NCBI RefSeq assembly: GCF_932526225.1
Contig: NC_064045.1
Coordinates: 13,510,442 to 13,574,441, forward strand
Origin: Nematostella vectensis
Lineage: Eukaryota > Cnidaria > Anthozoa > Actiniaria > Edwardsiidae
DNA length: 64,000 nt
Direction of reading: 5' to 3'
Program-made: the position numbers and the translations under genes
Notes under the pieces: model-generated
Database searches by the model: none
The model's input: only the letters and a program-made list of their open reading frames with translations
What the model was told of the DNA's origin: nothing
Part shown: in pieces, positions 1-10,507 of the stretch
Layout: each line of letters begins with the position of its first letter
Position numbering within the stretch: the stretch's first letter is position 1

Positions 1-704
1 AAGATAATCACATTGACAACTTTGCGAAACATTGCAGCACATGCCCCTTTTTCAAACTGCCGGAAATACTAAAAAGCGATAAATGGTTAGGAGTAAAAAA
101 AAGCAAATGTGCGAGCTTTGAAAAAAAGCAACATCGAAAACGTCAATGTTTTTGAACTTTGGCATTCAGAATGTTCTTAGGACCAATAGGAAAAGGTTTC
201 TCTCGTACAACGTTTCAATTGTCCGGCTGTCACCAAATGACATCGTAGGTGCAAACGAGATGGTCATTCTATTTGTGACGTCAACTATGACGTCATCAAA
301 AACAAACTTTGCTCGAGATAATCCAAAACAAAAGAATGAAGTCCTCAAAATCATTCAGATCTCATGATAGAAATGATATGATCTCATGACAGGAAAACTA
401 ACTTGGTGGAAGATATGGGTGCAACGAGGCATTAACCCCATAAAAGTGGAGCAATGGTGGTCACTCCAAGGTTGCCACAATCCCATAAAAGAATCAGACA
501 ACCAAACTTGGTAGATGTCATTAGCAGATGATGACAGGGGGTTCAACGAGATAGTCACGTGACATGCGTGGCAATCGATAACATCACAAGTAGTTGTAAG
601 GCTTTATATGGAAATCATAGAACGAAAATAAGCAATTTGGGGGTATGGAGTTCCTCATTTGTATATTACAAAAACATAATCATCCAGGATCTACCAAAAA
701 TAAG

Positions 705-905
705 TCGCCAAAAAGGTCTTGGAGCTGCAAAAAAGAAGTCGCCGAAACAGTATTGGAGCAACCAAAAAGAAGTCGCAAAAAAGGTCTTGGAGCAACGAAA
801 AAGAAGTCGCCAAAACTGTCTTGAGCCAACCAAAAAGAAGTCGCTAAAAAAAGTCGCAAAAAAGGTCTTGGAGCAACCAAAAAGAAGTCGCCAAGAAGGT
901 ATTTA
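705..905. repeat. Purine-rich imperfect tandem repeat
   Basis: Several imperfect copies of a unit of roughly 50 bp built around AAAAAGAAGTCGCCAAAA and GGTCTTGGAGCAACC. Open frames on both strands are explained by the repeat and are not counted as genes. Confidence 0.6.
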
Positions 906-3847
906 AGAAACCAAAAAAGATGACCAAAAAGATCGCCAAACACACAACATCACTATTTTCCTTCTAGTATTTTGAAACAAAGCTTTATGACTACTTATGA
1001 CATAAAATGACGTCACACATCACGTGACCATTCGGTTGCCTACCCTGAAACCTAAAACTGCTACATTATATCTTCTAAAGTTAGTTTTCTGATGATGTTT
1101 CTATTAATATTTTAGTTTGACCTCTCGTTAGACCACCTACATGACGCCGACCAAGTTGTCGCCAAAAGATGTTTCTATCATGAGATATATATGAAATATG
1201 ATTGTTTTGATGTCAAAATATTTTATTTTTTTATGACGTCACCGATGACATTATTCATCACGTGACCATCTCGGTGCATCCTTGACACATGCATGACCAA
1301 GTTTGAATGCCATACGATGACCTCATTTGTAGACATTCGGCACCACGCGTCACGAAAACTCGAGTGGATGGAGAATAAATATCAGCTAAAAAATAAAACA
1401 TCATTTTATTAATACTCAAAATGTATACAACTCAATGATTTTACGCTAAGTTTCTTGACATAAATTGATGCAATTACAATGTTACATTCAATATCAAATG
1501 TTAAAGAGTTTACATTTACATAGAGATTACACTGTTTTTATAACTGCAATTACAGGTGTTTATTTTAAGGATGATTAGACCGTTGACCAATTCGAAATAT
1601 CGCTAGAGGGTCGTCCGAGAAACCCAATGAATCGCGCTCAAGATAAAAAAAACCTTCGTAGAAAAAAACTAAAAGAAAAATCGCCAAAACGATATCCAGG
1701 TGAATACAATATGATCGCAACGAACACTTGACAAAAAAAGATCAACTAAAATGTCTCGTTCGAAGAAAAAGGTGTGATAAGTATGTTCACATTACATATT
1801 TTCTACACGTACATCGGGAATCATTTTTTTTTCTTACATATTTCCCGATCATAGATATTTAGATCCAGACATACCACAGCAAACACCAAAATCATCATTG
1901 CCAAAACCTTAAGCCTGTCACGCCTAGTAAAGTGCTGCTTGTGTCTGCAGTGTCGTGGCTTACGCCAATGATCGATCCGCTTTTGTCGACCTCTTCACCA
2001 ATCGACAACGAACGCCTACTCGCAAAAGCTTCCAAAACAGGGAATGCTTTTGAATGAGGAAACGCCCTTTGTCGATGGCGCCAACTACTACGATAAACTG
2101 ACAATTTGTAATACGGATAAATTCACATACCCATTACATTTTTTCATGTATTTTTTTCCCCGAAAATGAATCGCAATTTTTGTTTTACTTTTTGGCCAAA
2201 ATAAATTCGAAAAAACATCGCAAATGGATAAAACTCGCAAAAAAAGGTCAAAGACCAAAGGATCGAAGTCAACAATATCGGATTGGCTATTGTCGCAAGC
2301 TATGCTGAACTTACTTCTATAGTAGTAAGTATAGTAGTGGTCTTCATGGACATGACCTGTATACTAAAAACTAATACGTGGAAGTTGTATGGGCGTGGTG
2401 AGGGCTTTTGAGGTGCTAATAATCGAAAAAAAGTTCTTCTTTAAGTTTTACAACAGCAGACTATATATCGCGGGAAAATAGGGTACTGTGCCACAAATTC
2501 AAGTCCAATGAAAGTCGTTTAAACCTCCAACCCCAAGAAGAATACCCAAAGCACACGCGACGAAATGAGGATTTTCGACAACATCACTTATTATATTTTT
2601 AGCATGCCATTATCTCTTTTCATTAAACTATTCTTTTGCATCCATTACTTCTTGGAGAATTTTTTATAACAAGATTAAAAATCTTTAGTATCATATGCAG
2701 GCACCAACAATGATCAGCAGATTAATAATGCACTGGAACTACAAATATTCTCATTGAACATATGATCAGTAAAATGTCCATCCATCACTCGATCGAATTA
2801 TTAACAAAAGGGGGAGAGGGGGAAGCATACCTCCAGGTGACTGAATCCTCCCACGCAGACCAGCAATGCCTAGACTACCCAAATCTCATACTAACCGAAC
2901 CATTTATTCGTTATAAAAAAGGAATTAACCAAAAATTATGTGACAGGCTTCACCTAAACAAAATAAATCAACCCCCCTCCCAAGGACACAGATTCTAATA
3001 ATACTCTGGCCCTTTTGTGAGCTAATGATTTTGATATATTTATTTCAGCTTGTAATTGCTTTATAAGAAAGTAATGCTATTCTGCCATCTGGATCAAATT
3101 TTGTATCTATTTACAGGAAAACAGGATTACCAGACAATAGTTTGTGGTTGGCAAATTATCCTTTTTTTCGGATTCTAAGAACCTCTCCCTTTTTCATACA
3201 CAATGGTAATTCTGGATTTTATTTTGAGCTTGCTGAGTTATGCAGTTCAAAATCGCAATCTCAAAAAATAATCCTGCAATAACCATTTTCACAGAGCCGC
3301 CATTTTCATCTTTTTGTTAAAGACAAACATCTAGAGCTTTGTAGTGTCTTGAATACAAGACTCCTGTGAAAAAAAGCAAACTGTCATATGGTTAATGCAG
3401 CTTCAACCATGTGATAGCTTATTAGTTCATTAAATCATTTTTGCCTCTTCTCCTATTAGCATTCCCTTTGATTAGAAATACTGCCACGCCCTCTGTCTAA
3501 GTAGAGCAAAAGTTAAAATCACAGATTAGTTACAGCTCTAACAAGTCTGCATATAGCTAGATTTGTTTTTATTTTGCATTCTTTTTTCACTTTTTTATTT
3601 CATATATTTTTCATATAGATTAATGCAAGCCCTAAACAAATCAGACAAGAAATGGAGCAATAACTAAAAAAAGATATGCTGTTTGGTAGAGCTGCTCTCT
3701 GAGAAAAAAACTCAATGTTTAGTTTGACGATTCTTCTGGCCACCAGTTTGCTTTATTACTGTAGATGACCATCTGTAAAAAATATTAAACTAAGTTTATT
3801 GACATTCTATGATACCAATAATCTTTAGGTCCTTTACTCATACCTCC

Positions 3848-3852
3848 TCCCC
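3848..3852. other. Candidate target-site duplication (left copy, TCCCC)
   Basis: TCCCC directly precedes AGTAGTAGG; the same five bases directly follow CCTACTACT at 20021-20025. Five to six bases is the expected duplication for Polinton integrases. The flank is C-rich, so chance agreement is possible. Confidence 0.6.
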
Positions 3853-4342
3853 AGTAGTAGGATTTTGGCGCAGCTGGCGCAACTTTTTGATCTCCCCAAA
3901 TTTCATTCCAAAAGTGGCGCAAAAGTCTCCGCACACCTCCGCCAAGCCTCGCGACCTGCGCATGCGCGAGTTTGCCAGAGATCTCTTGCACGACCAAGCC
4001 CACCTGTCAATCACTTTGTCACGTGACGACCACGACCACCCGTCAATCACTTTGTCACGTGACGACCACGCCCACCCGTCAATCACTTTGTAAAAAACCT
4101 GTCAATCACTTTGTCAAAAACCTGTCAATCACTTTGTCACGTGATAGCCACGCCCACCTGTCAATCACTTTGTAAAAAACCTGTCAATCACTTTGTCACG
4201 TGACGACCACGCCCACCTGTCAATCACTTTGTAAAAAACCTGTCAATCACTTTGTCACGTGTCGCACCTAGGGGGAGCTCGAGGGGACTAGTCTCTCAGC
4301 TTCACATCTAAAAAAGCTTTTGAAAAGTGGTTTAAAGACATG
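3853..4342. repeat. Left terminal inverted repeat of the Polinton
   Basis: Matches the reverse complement of the right end from AGTAGTAGG through the polymerase promoter box. The outer ~150 bp is unique sequence containing GCGCAGCTGGCGCAAC and TGCGCATGCGC. The middle (about 4000-4265) is a tandem array of TGTCAATCACTTTGTCACGTGA-type units alternating with a short spacer ending in AAAAACC. The inner part holds a GC-rich palindrome at 4274-4300 and then GTGGTTTAAAGACATG of the PolB gene, so the inverted repeat includes the promoter. Confidence 0.9.
4331..4338 (+). promoter_or_regulatory. TTTAAAGA box of the PolB gene (extended class)
   Basis: Extended form GAAAAGTGGTTTAAAGACATG inside the left terminal repeat. 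The distance from TTTAAA to the ATG at 4358 is 27 nt, equal to that in the other genes of this class. The nearer ATG at 4340 would be only 9 nt away. Confidence 0.6.
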
Positions 4343-4357
4343 GCTGGTTTGATAGAA

Positions 4358-7300
4358 ATGGAGAACCTGAAGGTGAAAGATCTGAAAGCCCTCGCCAAGG
4401 AGCGGGGTATCCCAAGATATTACTGGATGCGGAGAGACGAGCTCGTCGGGGCGCTGACCAGCACGTCACCACCACCACCACCCCGACGGGTTCCTTTACC
4501 CAAACTTGTCAAAGGGCTGCCACGACCATCCCGCATTACCCCGTCCAACACGTCGGAGAGTATTCTCGACGGCCCGATACCTGAGATTAATGTCCCTATT
4601 CTAAAACCCTCCCAACCCCCACGGAGTTCCCGCGTCCAATCACTCAAGCATTTTGCAAACAGGGCGGCCAACTTGATCAAGAGCGAGTTAGACAAGTTTG
4701 CGGATTGGATACTATCTTATGTCCCTGAGCCCATCAAAAAGACCGTCAAAGAGGCTGCAGATAAACGGGTCGAACGTCTGAAGGAGAGGATTAAGCGTCT
4801 ACACGAGGAGGTGGAAGATCGCTTCACACCCAAGGAACAACAGACGGCGTTGAAGGGGTATCTTAAAACCCACGGAATAGCCGGGCAGAGAGGTTACGAC
4901 CCCAAGACATTCATCGCCAGAATCAAACCGAAAGTCTTAGAGCTCATCAGTCAACAAAAAAAGCCTATCAAAGTGAAGTTTATCTTTACTTGCGGGTTTA
5001 TAAAAGAGGATCCGGCTACAGCTCAGATCGAAGAAGAACTGGGATATTTTCATACAGAAAAGCCCGAGATTGTGACAGAGTCGACTGATCTCTCTGATTT
5101 GTTCGATACGATGACAAATTATTTACTCGGATTAGTTGAGCTGTTCCAGAAGCAAGGCTCCGGATGGCAGTTTGACCAAGTGGAATACTTTGACATCAAC
5201 ATAGACCCCTTTGAACCGCTTTCTGGGTCTTCCTATATTCCGCTGCCGCCGAAACTAGCGTCTAAGAAGGCGATCATCAATGTTAAGAACGAGAATGATC
5301 ACGAATGTTTCAAGTGGGCAGTAACCTCTGCTGTGTATCCTAGGGAGAAAGATCCTCAAAGGTTCAGTAAACAAATGATAGAGAACTCTGAGAAATTCGA
5401 CTGGTCAGGGATAGAGTTCCCCGTCTCACTAAAACAGATTGACAAGTTCGAGAAACAGAACCAGTATACGGTTAATGTGTTTGGATACGAAACCAAAATA
5501 TATCCATTGAGAATCAGTGAGAAGGATCCAGATAATGCAATCAACTTACTTCTCATCTCGGATGATGAGACGAATCATTACTGCTGGATAAAGAATATGA
5601 TGAGATTAGTATCTACTCAAATTGATGAGTTTCATCATACTCGTTTTTTATGCTGTAGATGTCTGAACTCGTTTCGGTGCAAACAATCATTAGAAAAACA
5701 TTCTGAATGCTGCGGCAATCATGAAGCGGTTGGAATAGAGATGCCTAAGATAGATAAGGATGGAAATCTACCCCACATTAAATTCAAAAACTACAACAGA
5801 AAAATGCGCGTCCCCTTTGTTGTCTATGCCGACTTTGAGAGCTTCACAGAGAATATAGACACTTGCTCCCCAGATGGGAGTAAAAGCTTCACTAAGCAAT
5901 ACCAGAAACACAAACCGTCTGGTTTCTGCTATCTCATCAAGTGTTTCGACGGAGATATATCCCCACCCGAGCTTGTACGGTACACAGCTGAATCTCCAGA
6001 CGAAGATATCCCACAGCTTTTCGTAGAGTCTTTGGAGTCAGACATTAAGAAAATTTACGATAAGTTCAGGTTCCCTAAGAAGGTGAAAATGACTCCGAAG
6101 GACAAAATCGCCTATAACGACGCCACTCACTGCCACATCTGTGAGGGTGAATTAGGGGGAGACAAGGTTTTGGACCATTGCCACCTCACCGGAAAGTACA
6201 GAGGTGCTGCTCACAACGCATGCAACTTAGATCACAAAATTCCAAAGTTCTTTCCTGTTATCTTTCACAATCTGTCTGGGTACGACAGCCATCTATTTAT
6301 CAAGAACCTTGGTACATCGGAAGGTAAAATAAACTGTATACCTAATAACGAGGAAAAGTATATTTCTTTCACAAAACAGATTGTAGTCGACAGTTTCACG
6401 AACAAGGAGGGCAACAAGATTGATGTTAAACGTGATATCAGATTTATCGACAGTTTCAGGTTTATGTCGGCCAGTCTCGACAGTCTAGTGGGTAATATGT
6501 CAAGGGAGTGCTTCAAAAACCTGGCGGAGTACTATGAGGGGGAGGAGCTCCAGCTGTTGTTGAGGAAGGGTGTTTTCCCTTACGACTGGTTCGACGGCTT
6601 TAGCAAGCTCGACGCAACACAGCTCCCACAGAGAGAGGCATTCCACTCCAAACTCAACGACACCGACATATCGGAGGAGGATCACCTGCACGCGCGGAGA
6701 GTGTGGGAGGTCTTTGGGATGGGGACCATGAGGGATTACCACAATCTGTACCTAGAGTCGGATGTGTTGCTTTTAGCTGACGTTTTCGAGAACTTTAGGG
6801 ACGTTTGTCTCAAGAATTACGGTCTGGACCCCGCTTGGTACTACACAGCGCCAGGGTTGGCTTGGGATGCAGCGTTGAAGACCACCAAGGTGAGGCTAGA
6901 GCTTCTGACGGACTACGACATGTTGCTCATGATTGAGAAGGGCATCCGTGGGGGTGTCTCCATGATAAGCAACAGACATGGGGAGGCAAATAACCCTTAC
7001 ATGAAGGAGTATGACCCTGACCTACCCACAAAATATATCACCTACCTTGATGCTAACAATTTGTATGGCTGGGCGATGAGCAACCCTTTACCGACTCACG
7101 GTTTCAGGTGGATGGGTGACCAAGAGCTGTCAGGTTGGAGAGACCGCCCATGCATTCTGGAGGTTGACTTGGAGTACCCTCACCACCTACATGACTTACA
7201 CAACGATTACCCACTAGCCCCGGAATCTATCGGGCTAGGCAATGTGGACAAGTTGGTCCCAAACCTTAACGACAAGACGAAGTACGTTATCCACCATGAG

Positions 7301-8266
7301 ACTCTGAGACTTTATGTGAGTTTTGGGCTAAAAGTCACCAAGATTCACAGGGGTGTCACTTTTGAGGAGTCTGCTTGGCTGGGGCCCTACATTGACTTGA
7401 ACACCGATCTGAGAGCCAAGGCGACAAACGATTTTGAGAAAGATTTTTTCAAGTTAATGAACAACTCCGTCTTTGGTAAGACTATGGAGAACATTAGGAA
7501 CAGGGTGGACATTCGGTTGGTGACGGACGAGAAGCAGGCCAAGAAGCTCATATCAAAGCCGAACTATCAACATCGCACCATCTTTTGCGAGAATCTAGCC
7601 GCCATCCACATGAAGAAGACAAAGCTGATCTTCAACAAGCCTGTCTACTTGGGCATGTCCATTCTGGACCTGAGTAAGACGCTCATGTACGATTTCCACT
7701 ACAACTTCGTCAAGCCCAAGTACGGTGAGGATGCAAAGCTCTTATTCACTGATACTGACAGCCTGATGTATGAGATCGAGACGAAAGACTTTTACAAGGA
7801 CATCAGCGGGGATGTGAGGTCCATGTTCGACACCAGCAACTTTCCGAAGGGTCACCCATCTGGTATTGAGGTGGGTGTGAACAAGAAAGTCATCGGAATG
7901 TTTAAAGATGAGGCTGGGGGCCAACAAATCACAGAATTTGTAGGACTGAGGGCCAAACTTTACTCGTACAAGATGGATGAAGGTAAAGAAGAAAAGAAAT
8001 GCAAGGGCGTCAAGAGAGCAGTCGTCAAGAAGAGCATCGGTTTCGATGACTACAAGGATTGCTTATTTGGTAAGAAACCTCAGATGAGACTTATGAATGT
8101 CATCAGAAGTCATAAGCATGATGTTTACACTGAAACGGTGAACAAGGTCGCTCTATCTCATGAGGATGATAAACGGGTCATCTGTGATGATGGTATTCAC
8201 ACCTTCGCTCACGGTCATTTCAGAACGCTATTAGGTGGTGGCTCAGTATCTTCAGGGACGACTTGA
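4358..8266 (+). CDS. PolB: Protein-primed family B DNA polymerase with embedded zinc endonuclease-like motif
   Basis: Replicates the element using a terminal protein primer, the Polinton and adenovirus mode. Counting from the alternative ATG at 4340: a SAP-like helix pair at residues 11-40; a proline-rich PEINVP motif at 81-86; exonuclease motifs YADFESF (D498), GYDSH (D649) and YLESD (D808); and polymerase motifs A DANNLYG (D904), B KLMNNSVFG (K1038) and C DTDS (D1138). Between exonuclease I and II lies a Cys/His cluster (about 598-630, CHIC then DHCHLTGKYRG then HNAC) like the endonuclease VII/HNH fold. All catalytic acidic residues are present, so the enzyme looks intact. I prefer the ATG at 4358 because of promoter spacing. 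Its 3' end overlaps the convergent integrase gene by 52 bp. Confidence 0.95.
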   Translation: MENLKVKDLKALAKERGIPRYYWMRRDELVGALTSTSPPPPPRRVPLPKLVKGLPRPSRITPSNTSESILDGPIPEINVPILKPSQPPRSSRVQSLKHFANRAANLIKSELDKFADWILSYVPEPIKKTVKEAADKRVERLKERIKRLHEEVEDRFTPKEQQTALKGYLKTHGIAGQRGYDPKTFIARIKPKVLELISQQKKPIKVKFIFTCGFIKEDPATAQIEEELGYFHTEKPEIVTESTDLSDLFDTMTNYLLGLVELFQKQGSGWQFDQVEYFDINIDPFEPLSGSSYIPLPPKLASKKAIINVKNENDHECFKWAVTSAVYPREKDPQRFSKQMIENSEKFDWSGIEFPVSLKQIDKFEKQNQYTVNVFGYETKIYPLRISEKDPDNAINLLLISDDETNHYCWIKNMMRLVSTQIDEFHHTRFLCCRCLNSFRCKQSLEKHSECCGNHEAVGIEMPKIDKDGNLPHIKFKNYNRKMRVPFVVYADFESFTENIDTCSPDGSKSFTKQYQKHKPSGFCYLIKCFDGDISPPELVRYTAESPDEDIPQLFVESLESDIKKIYDKFRFPKKVKMTPKDKIAYNDATHCHICEGELGGDKVLDHCHLTGKYRGAAHNACNLDHKIPKFFPVIFHNLSGYDSHLFIKNLGTSEGKINCIPNNEEKYISFTKQIVVDSFTNKEGNKIDVKRDIRFIDSFRFMSASLDSLVGNMSRECFKNLAEYYEGEELQLLLRKGVFPYDWFDGFSKLDATQLPQREAFHSKLNDTDISEEDHLHARRVWEVFGMGTMRDYHNLYLESDVLLLADVFENFRDVCLKNYGLDPAWYYTAPGLAWDAALKTTKVRLELLTDYDMLLMIEKGIRGGVSMISNRHGEANNPYMKEYDPDLPTKYITYLDANNLYGWAMSNPLPTHGFRWMGDQELSGWRDRPCILEVDLEYPHHLHDLHNDYPLAPESIGLGNVDKLVPNLNDKTKYVIHHETLRLYVSFGLKVTKIHRGVTFEESAWLGPYIDLNTDLRAKATNDFEKDFFKLMNNSVFGKTMENIRNRVDIRLVTDEKQAKKLISKPNYQHRTIFCENLAAIHMKKTKLIFNKPVYLGMSILDLSKTLMYDFHYNFVKPKYGEDAKLLFTDTDSLMYEIETKDFYKDISGDVRSMFDTSNFPKGHPSGIEVGVNKKVIGMFKDEAGGQQITEFVGLRAKLYSYKMDEGKEEKKCKGVKRAVVKKSIGFDDYKDCLFGKKPQMRLMNVIRSHKHDVYTETVNKVALSHEDDKRVICDDGIHTFAHGHFRTLLGGGSVSSGTT

Positions 8267-9207
8267 AGTTCTTCCCTAACGAACGACCTCCTTGGAGCGC
8301 CTTCGGAGAGGTAGTACAACACAGGCTGTCCAACTGAAACAACACTGCGTGATAGATCAAACACTTTTAAACTCCAAATAGGATCTGTGGCTCGTCTGCG
8401 TTCACCTCCTTCCTCTTCTCCAGGAGCTAACAGATATCTAACTCTAACCCCTGGTGGTAGTCTAACTTCATCAAGTCCAACAGGCCGCTTATACGTTGGA
8501 GGGTCAATATCAACCTCTTTCAAACCAATAGATTTTGCAGGCTCTTTGCCAGTAATTCTTATGGGTTGACTATTCAGAGTTTTCAAAACATCTGGCAATC
8601 GTTTCACCCAAACTCTAGACCGATCATCGCTAATCATTTCTTGAGCATACTGATGAGAAAACAACCTCTCCGCCAGTGTTCTATTGGCGCGTTCGACAAA
8701 AGCCTGTGCGCGATGGTTCCCAGCTTCGCTTCGCTGGATGGTAACCCCCTTCTTTTTCATAATCTTCGTTACCTCTCCCCTAAATTCTGTCCCCGGATCG
8801 ACAATCACCGTATGAGGCCATTTAAGTTTTCTGGAGTATATCTTTTCAAACCCTTTAGCAATTCCACTCGAATCCTTGGTAGTCAGTGCTTCTGCATCTT
8901 TATATCTCGAGGCAATATCAATCACAACCAACGCGTAACGGTAGGTTTTTCTGCCTACGTTATCGTGGGGCATAAACAACAGATCGGCTTGGTGAATCTG
9001 ATTAGGTTTATTCACAGTCCAATGCGGCCTGGGGACATACTTTGGAGCTGGGAGATAGATCTGCCACAACGCCTGTTTTTCAAGCCACTTCTTAGCCTCG
9101 GCTTCACTGACTTTAGCGGCACTAGCTAACTTAGAAATAGCTGAATACCCTTTCCAGTATCCATCGGTGGAATAGTATATTTTTGATAACCTGCTTTCGT
9201 TACTCAT
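8215..9207 (-). CDS. INT: Polinton DDE integrase (retroviral type)
   Basis: Inserts the element by cutting and strand transfer. The 330-residue protein has an N-terminal helical segment with AKVSEAEAKKWL, typical of the DNA-binding head of Polinton integrases. The RNase H-fold catalytic core has D75 (HQADLLF), D137 (VDPGTEF) and E172 (FVERANRTL), the last two 35 residues apart as in DD35E enzymes. A C-terminal SH3-like part has GQPVLYYL and REELQVV. No zinc HHCC head is visible. It is transcribed opposite to the capsid gene from a shared 33-bp spacer and converges with PolB. The catalytic triad and length suggest an active protein. Confidence 0.95.
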   Translation of the reverse strand: MSNESRLSKIYYSTDGYWKGYSAISKLASAAKVSEAEAKKWLEKQALWQIYLPAPKYVPRPHWTVNKPNQIHQADLLFMPHDNVGRKTYRYALVVIDIASRYKDAEALTTKDSSGIAKGFEKIYSRKLKWPHTVIVDPGTEFRGEVTKIMKKKGVTIQRSEAGNHRAQAFVERANRTLAERLFSHQYAQEMISDDRSRVWVKRLPDVLKTLNSQPIRITGKEPAKSIGLKEVDIDPPTYKRPVGLDEVRLPPGVRVRYLLAPGEEEGGERRRATDPIWSLKVFDLSRSVVSVGQPVLYYLSEGAPRRSFVREELQVVPEDTEPPPNSVLK

Positions 9208-9234
9208 TTAAAGATTATCTCTCTTTTCTTAAAA
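9207..9234. promoter_or_regulatory. Bidirectional promoter between integrase and capsid genes
   Basis: The two start codons are only 33 bp apart. TTTAAAGA at 9207-9214 reads toward the capsid gene, 34 nt before its ATG, and overlaps the integrase start codon. On the minus strand TTTTAAGA (9227-9234) lies 26 nt before the integrase ATG. Confidence 0.55.
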
Positions 9235-9240
9235 TAAAAG

Positions 9241-10479
9241 ATGGCACAAGCGATATCAGAAAAAATTAACCCAAACAGGATCCCACGGGAACCCTTCGGC
9301 CTGAAAGCGGAATCGTCGCTGAATCGGATTACATTCAATCCCTCATCGGCAAGTCCTGGAGAAACCCTCTATATAAATATTCCAAAACTTGCTGAAAATG
9401 TAGTGATTGTTCCAGGTAGTGTATCCTTACTATTTGACTTAAACGTCACAGGACACGCGAATAATACTCTCGTCAACAACGTTGGCCGGAACCTAGTGTC
9501 AAGGCTCAAGATTCTTTTCGGTGGAGAAACACTACAGGATACTCAAAGATACGATCTCTTCCAAACCTATCACGACTTATACTTACAAGCTGAAGATCGT
9601 GAGGATAGAATAAAACAAGGTATCTCCTCTGAAAACATGAGGAAGCTCAGGACAAATGCAGGTGACAAAGCGACATCAGATGCTAAGGAAGTAGCTCTTG
9701 CAGCAGTTCACAACACCAAGTACTGCATTCCACTCGACCATCCTATTCTCGGCGAGCATGGGGTCTTTTATCCAAAGGCGTTACCTCATCCGCTAATCTT
9801 TGAAATTACTCTAGCCCCAGTTTCCGACGTCGTTGTTTATGCTGACACGGTCAAGACTCCAACGTACACAATCACAAACCTCGAGTTGGAATATGCTTGC
9901 ATCTCAAGTGAATACTTGGCTCGTGAGGCGTTGTCGGCTTATCAGGTTGGTAGAGGATTCTTTTACGAGAACGTCATTCTCCACAAAACGTTCACCATTT
10001 CCAAACCTAATGATGGTGTCATAAACGAGCACATTAATCTGCCGAGGAGGTCAATGACAGGGATATTGTGTCTGTTCACAGAGAGCTACACAGGAGGAGC
10101 AAGGGATTCCGAAAAGTTTGTCAATCCAAGTATCACATCGATCAACATTAATGTGGATGGCATGCCAAACCGTCTCTACTCCAAGGGGATGACACCGCCG
10201 GACCTCTGGGAGTCGGTAAAGAAACGTTTCGGTAGAGAGGGTGTTAAGCAAAAGGATTTTTACGCTAATAACAAGTTTGCTCTGTGGGTCGACTTGAGGG
10301 CACATCCAGATAACAGCATTCACGGAGGAGGTCTGGTCTTGAACAACACGCGGGACGGAGTAAAACTAGAAATGAAACGAAAAGTTGGAGGAACGGGAAA
10401 CATCACCTGCTACATGTTTGTAGTAGCCGACGCGTTGATGGAGGTCATGAACTCGAATTTGAGAGCAATCATGTATTAA
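9241..10479 (+). CDS. Putative major capsid protein (double jelly-roll hexon)
   Basis: A 412-residue protein placed directly before the packaging ATPase, the usual Polinton/adintovirus order for the major capsid protein. The sequence is rich in predicted beta strands. It opens with a motif NRITFNPSSASPGETLYI, followed by strands VVIVPGSVSLLFDLNV and LVSRLKILFGGETL, and has no membrane segment or enzyme motif. Known: Polinton capsids use a double jelly-roll protein in this position; at 412 residues this one is shorter than many Polinton examples. The assignment rests on position, length and strand pattern rather than on a signature motif. A structure prediction would settle it. Confidence 0.65.
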   Translation: MAQAISEKINPNRIPREPFGLKAESSLNRITFNPSSASPGETLYINIPKLAENVVIVPGSVSLLFDLNVTGHANNTLVNNVGRNLVSRLKILFGGETLQDTQRYDLFQTYHDLYLQAEDREDRIKQGISSENMRKLRTNAGDKATSDAKEVALAAVHNTKYCIPLDHPILGEHGVFYPKALPHPLIFEITLAPVSDVVVYADTVKTPTYTITNLELEYACISSEYLAREALSAYQVGRGFFYENVILHKTFTISKPNDGVINEHINLPRRSMTGILCLFTESYTGGARDSEKFVNPSITSININVDGMPNRLYSKGMTPPDLWESVKKRFGREGVKQKDFYANNKFALWVDLRAHPDNSIHGGGLVLNNTRDGVKLEMKRKVGGTGNITCYMFVVADALMEVMNSNLRAIMY

Positions 10480-10484
10480 AAAGG
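10475..10484 (+). promoter_or_regulatory. Degenerate TTAAAAAG box of the ATPase gene
   Basis: TATTAAAAAGGA overlaps the stop codon of the capsid gene and lies about 33 nt before the ATPase ATG at 10508, the same spacing as its neighbours, though the box is off consensus. Confidence 0.4.
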
Positions 10485-10507
10485 ACTTGTGTGATAATAC
10501 AAAAAGA

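Larger units (their letters stand above)
1..3852. other. AT-rich non-coding flank left of the Polinton
   Basis: No reading frame here looks like a real gene: the open frames are short, lack recognisable domains and overlap on both strands. Two diverged copies of a sequence with ATGACGTCAC followed by CATCACGTGACCAT lie near 1007-1035 and 1237-1270, so part of this stretch is probably old repeat DNA. The last few hundred bases up to 3852 are ordinary AT-rich DNA that abuts the left end of the Polinton. Confidence 0.6.

Noticed and set aside
8566-9129. Plus-strand 187-codon frame
   Set aside because: Shadow of the integrase gene on the opposite strand.
10487-10507. Seven-residue extension of the ATPase
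   Set aside because: Begins with TTG; the ATG at 10508 matches promoter spacing.
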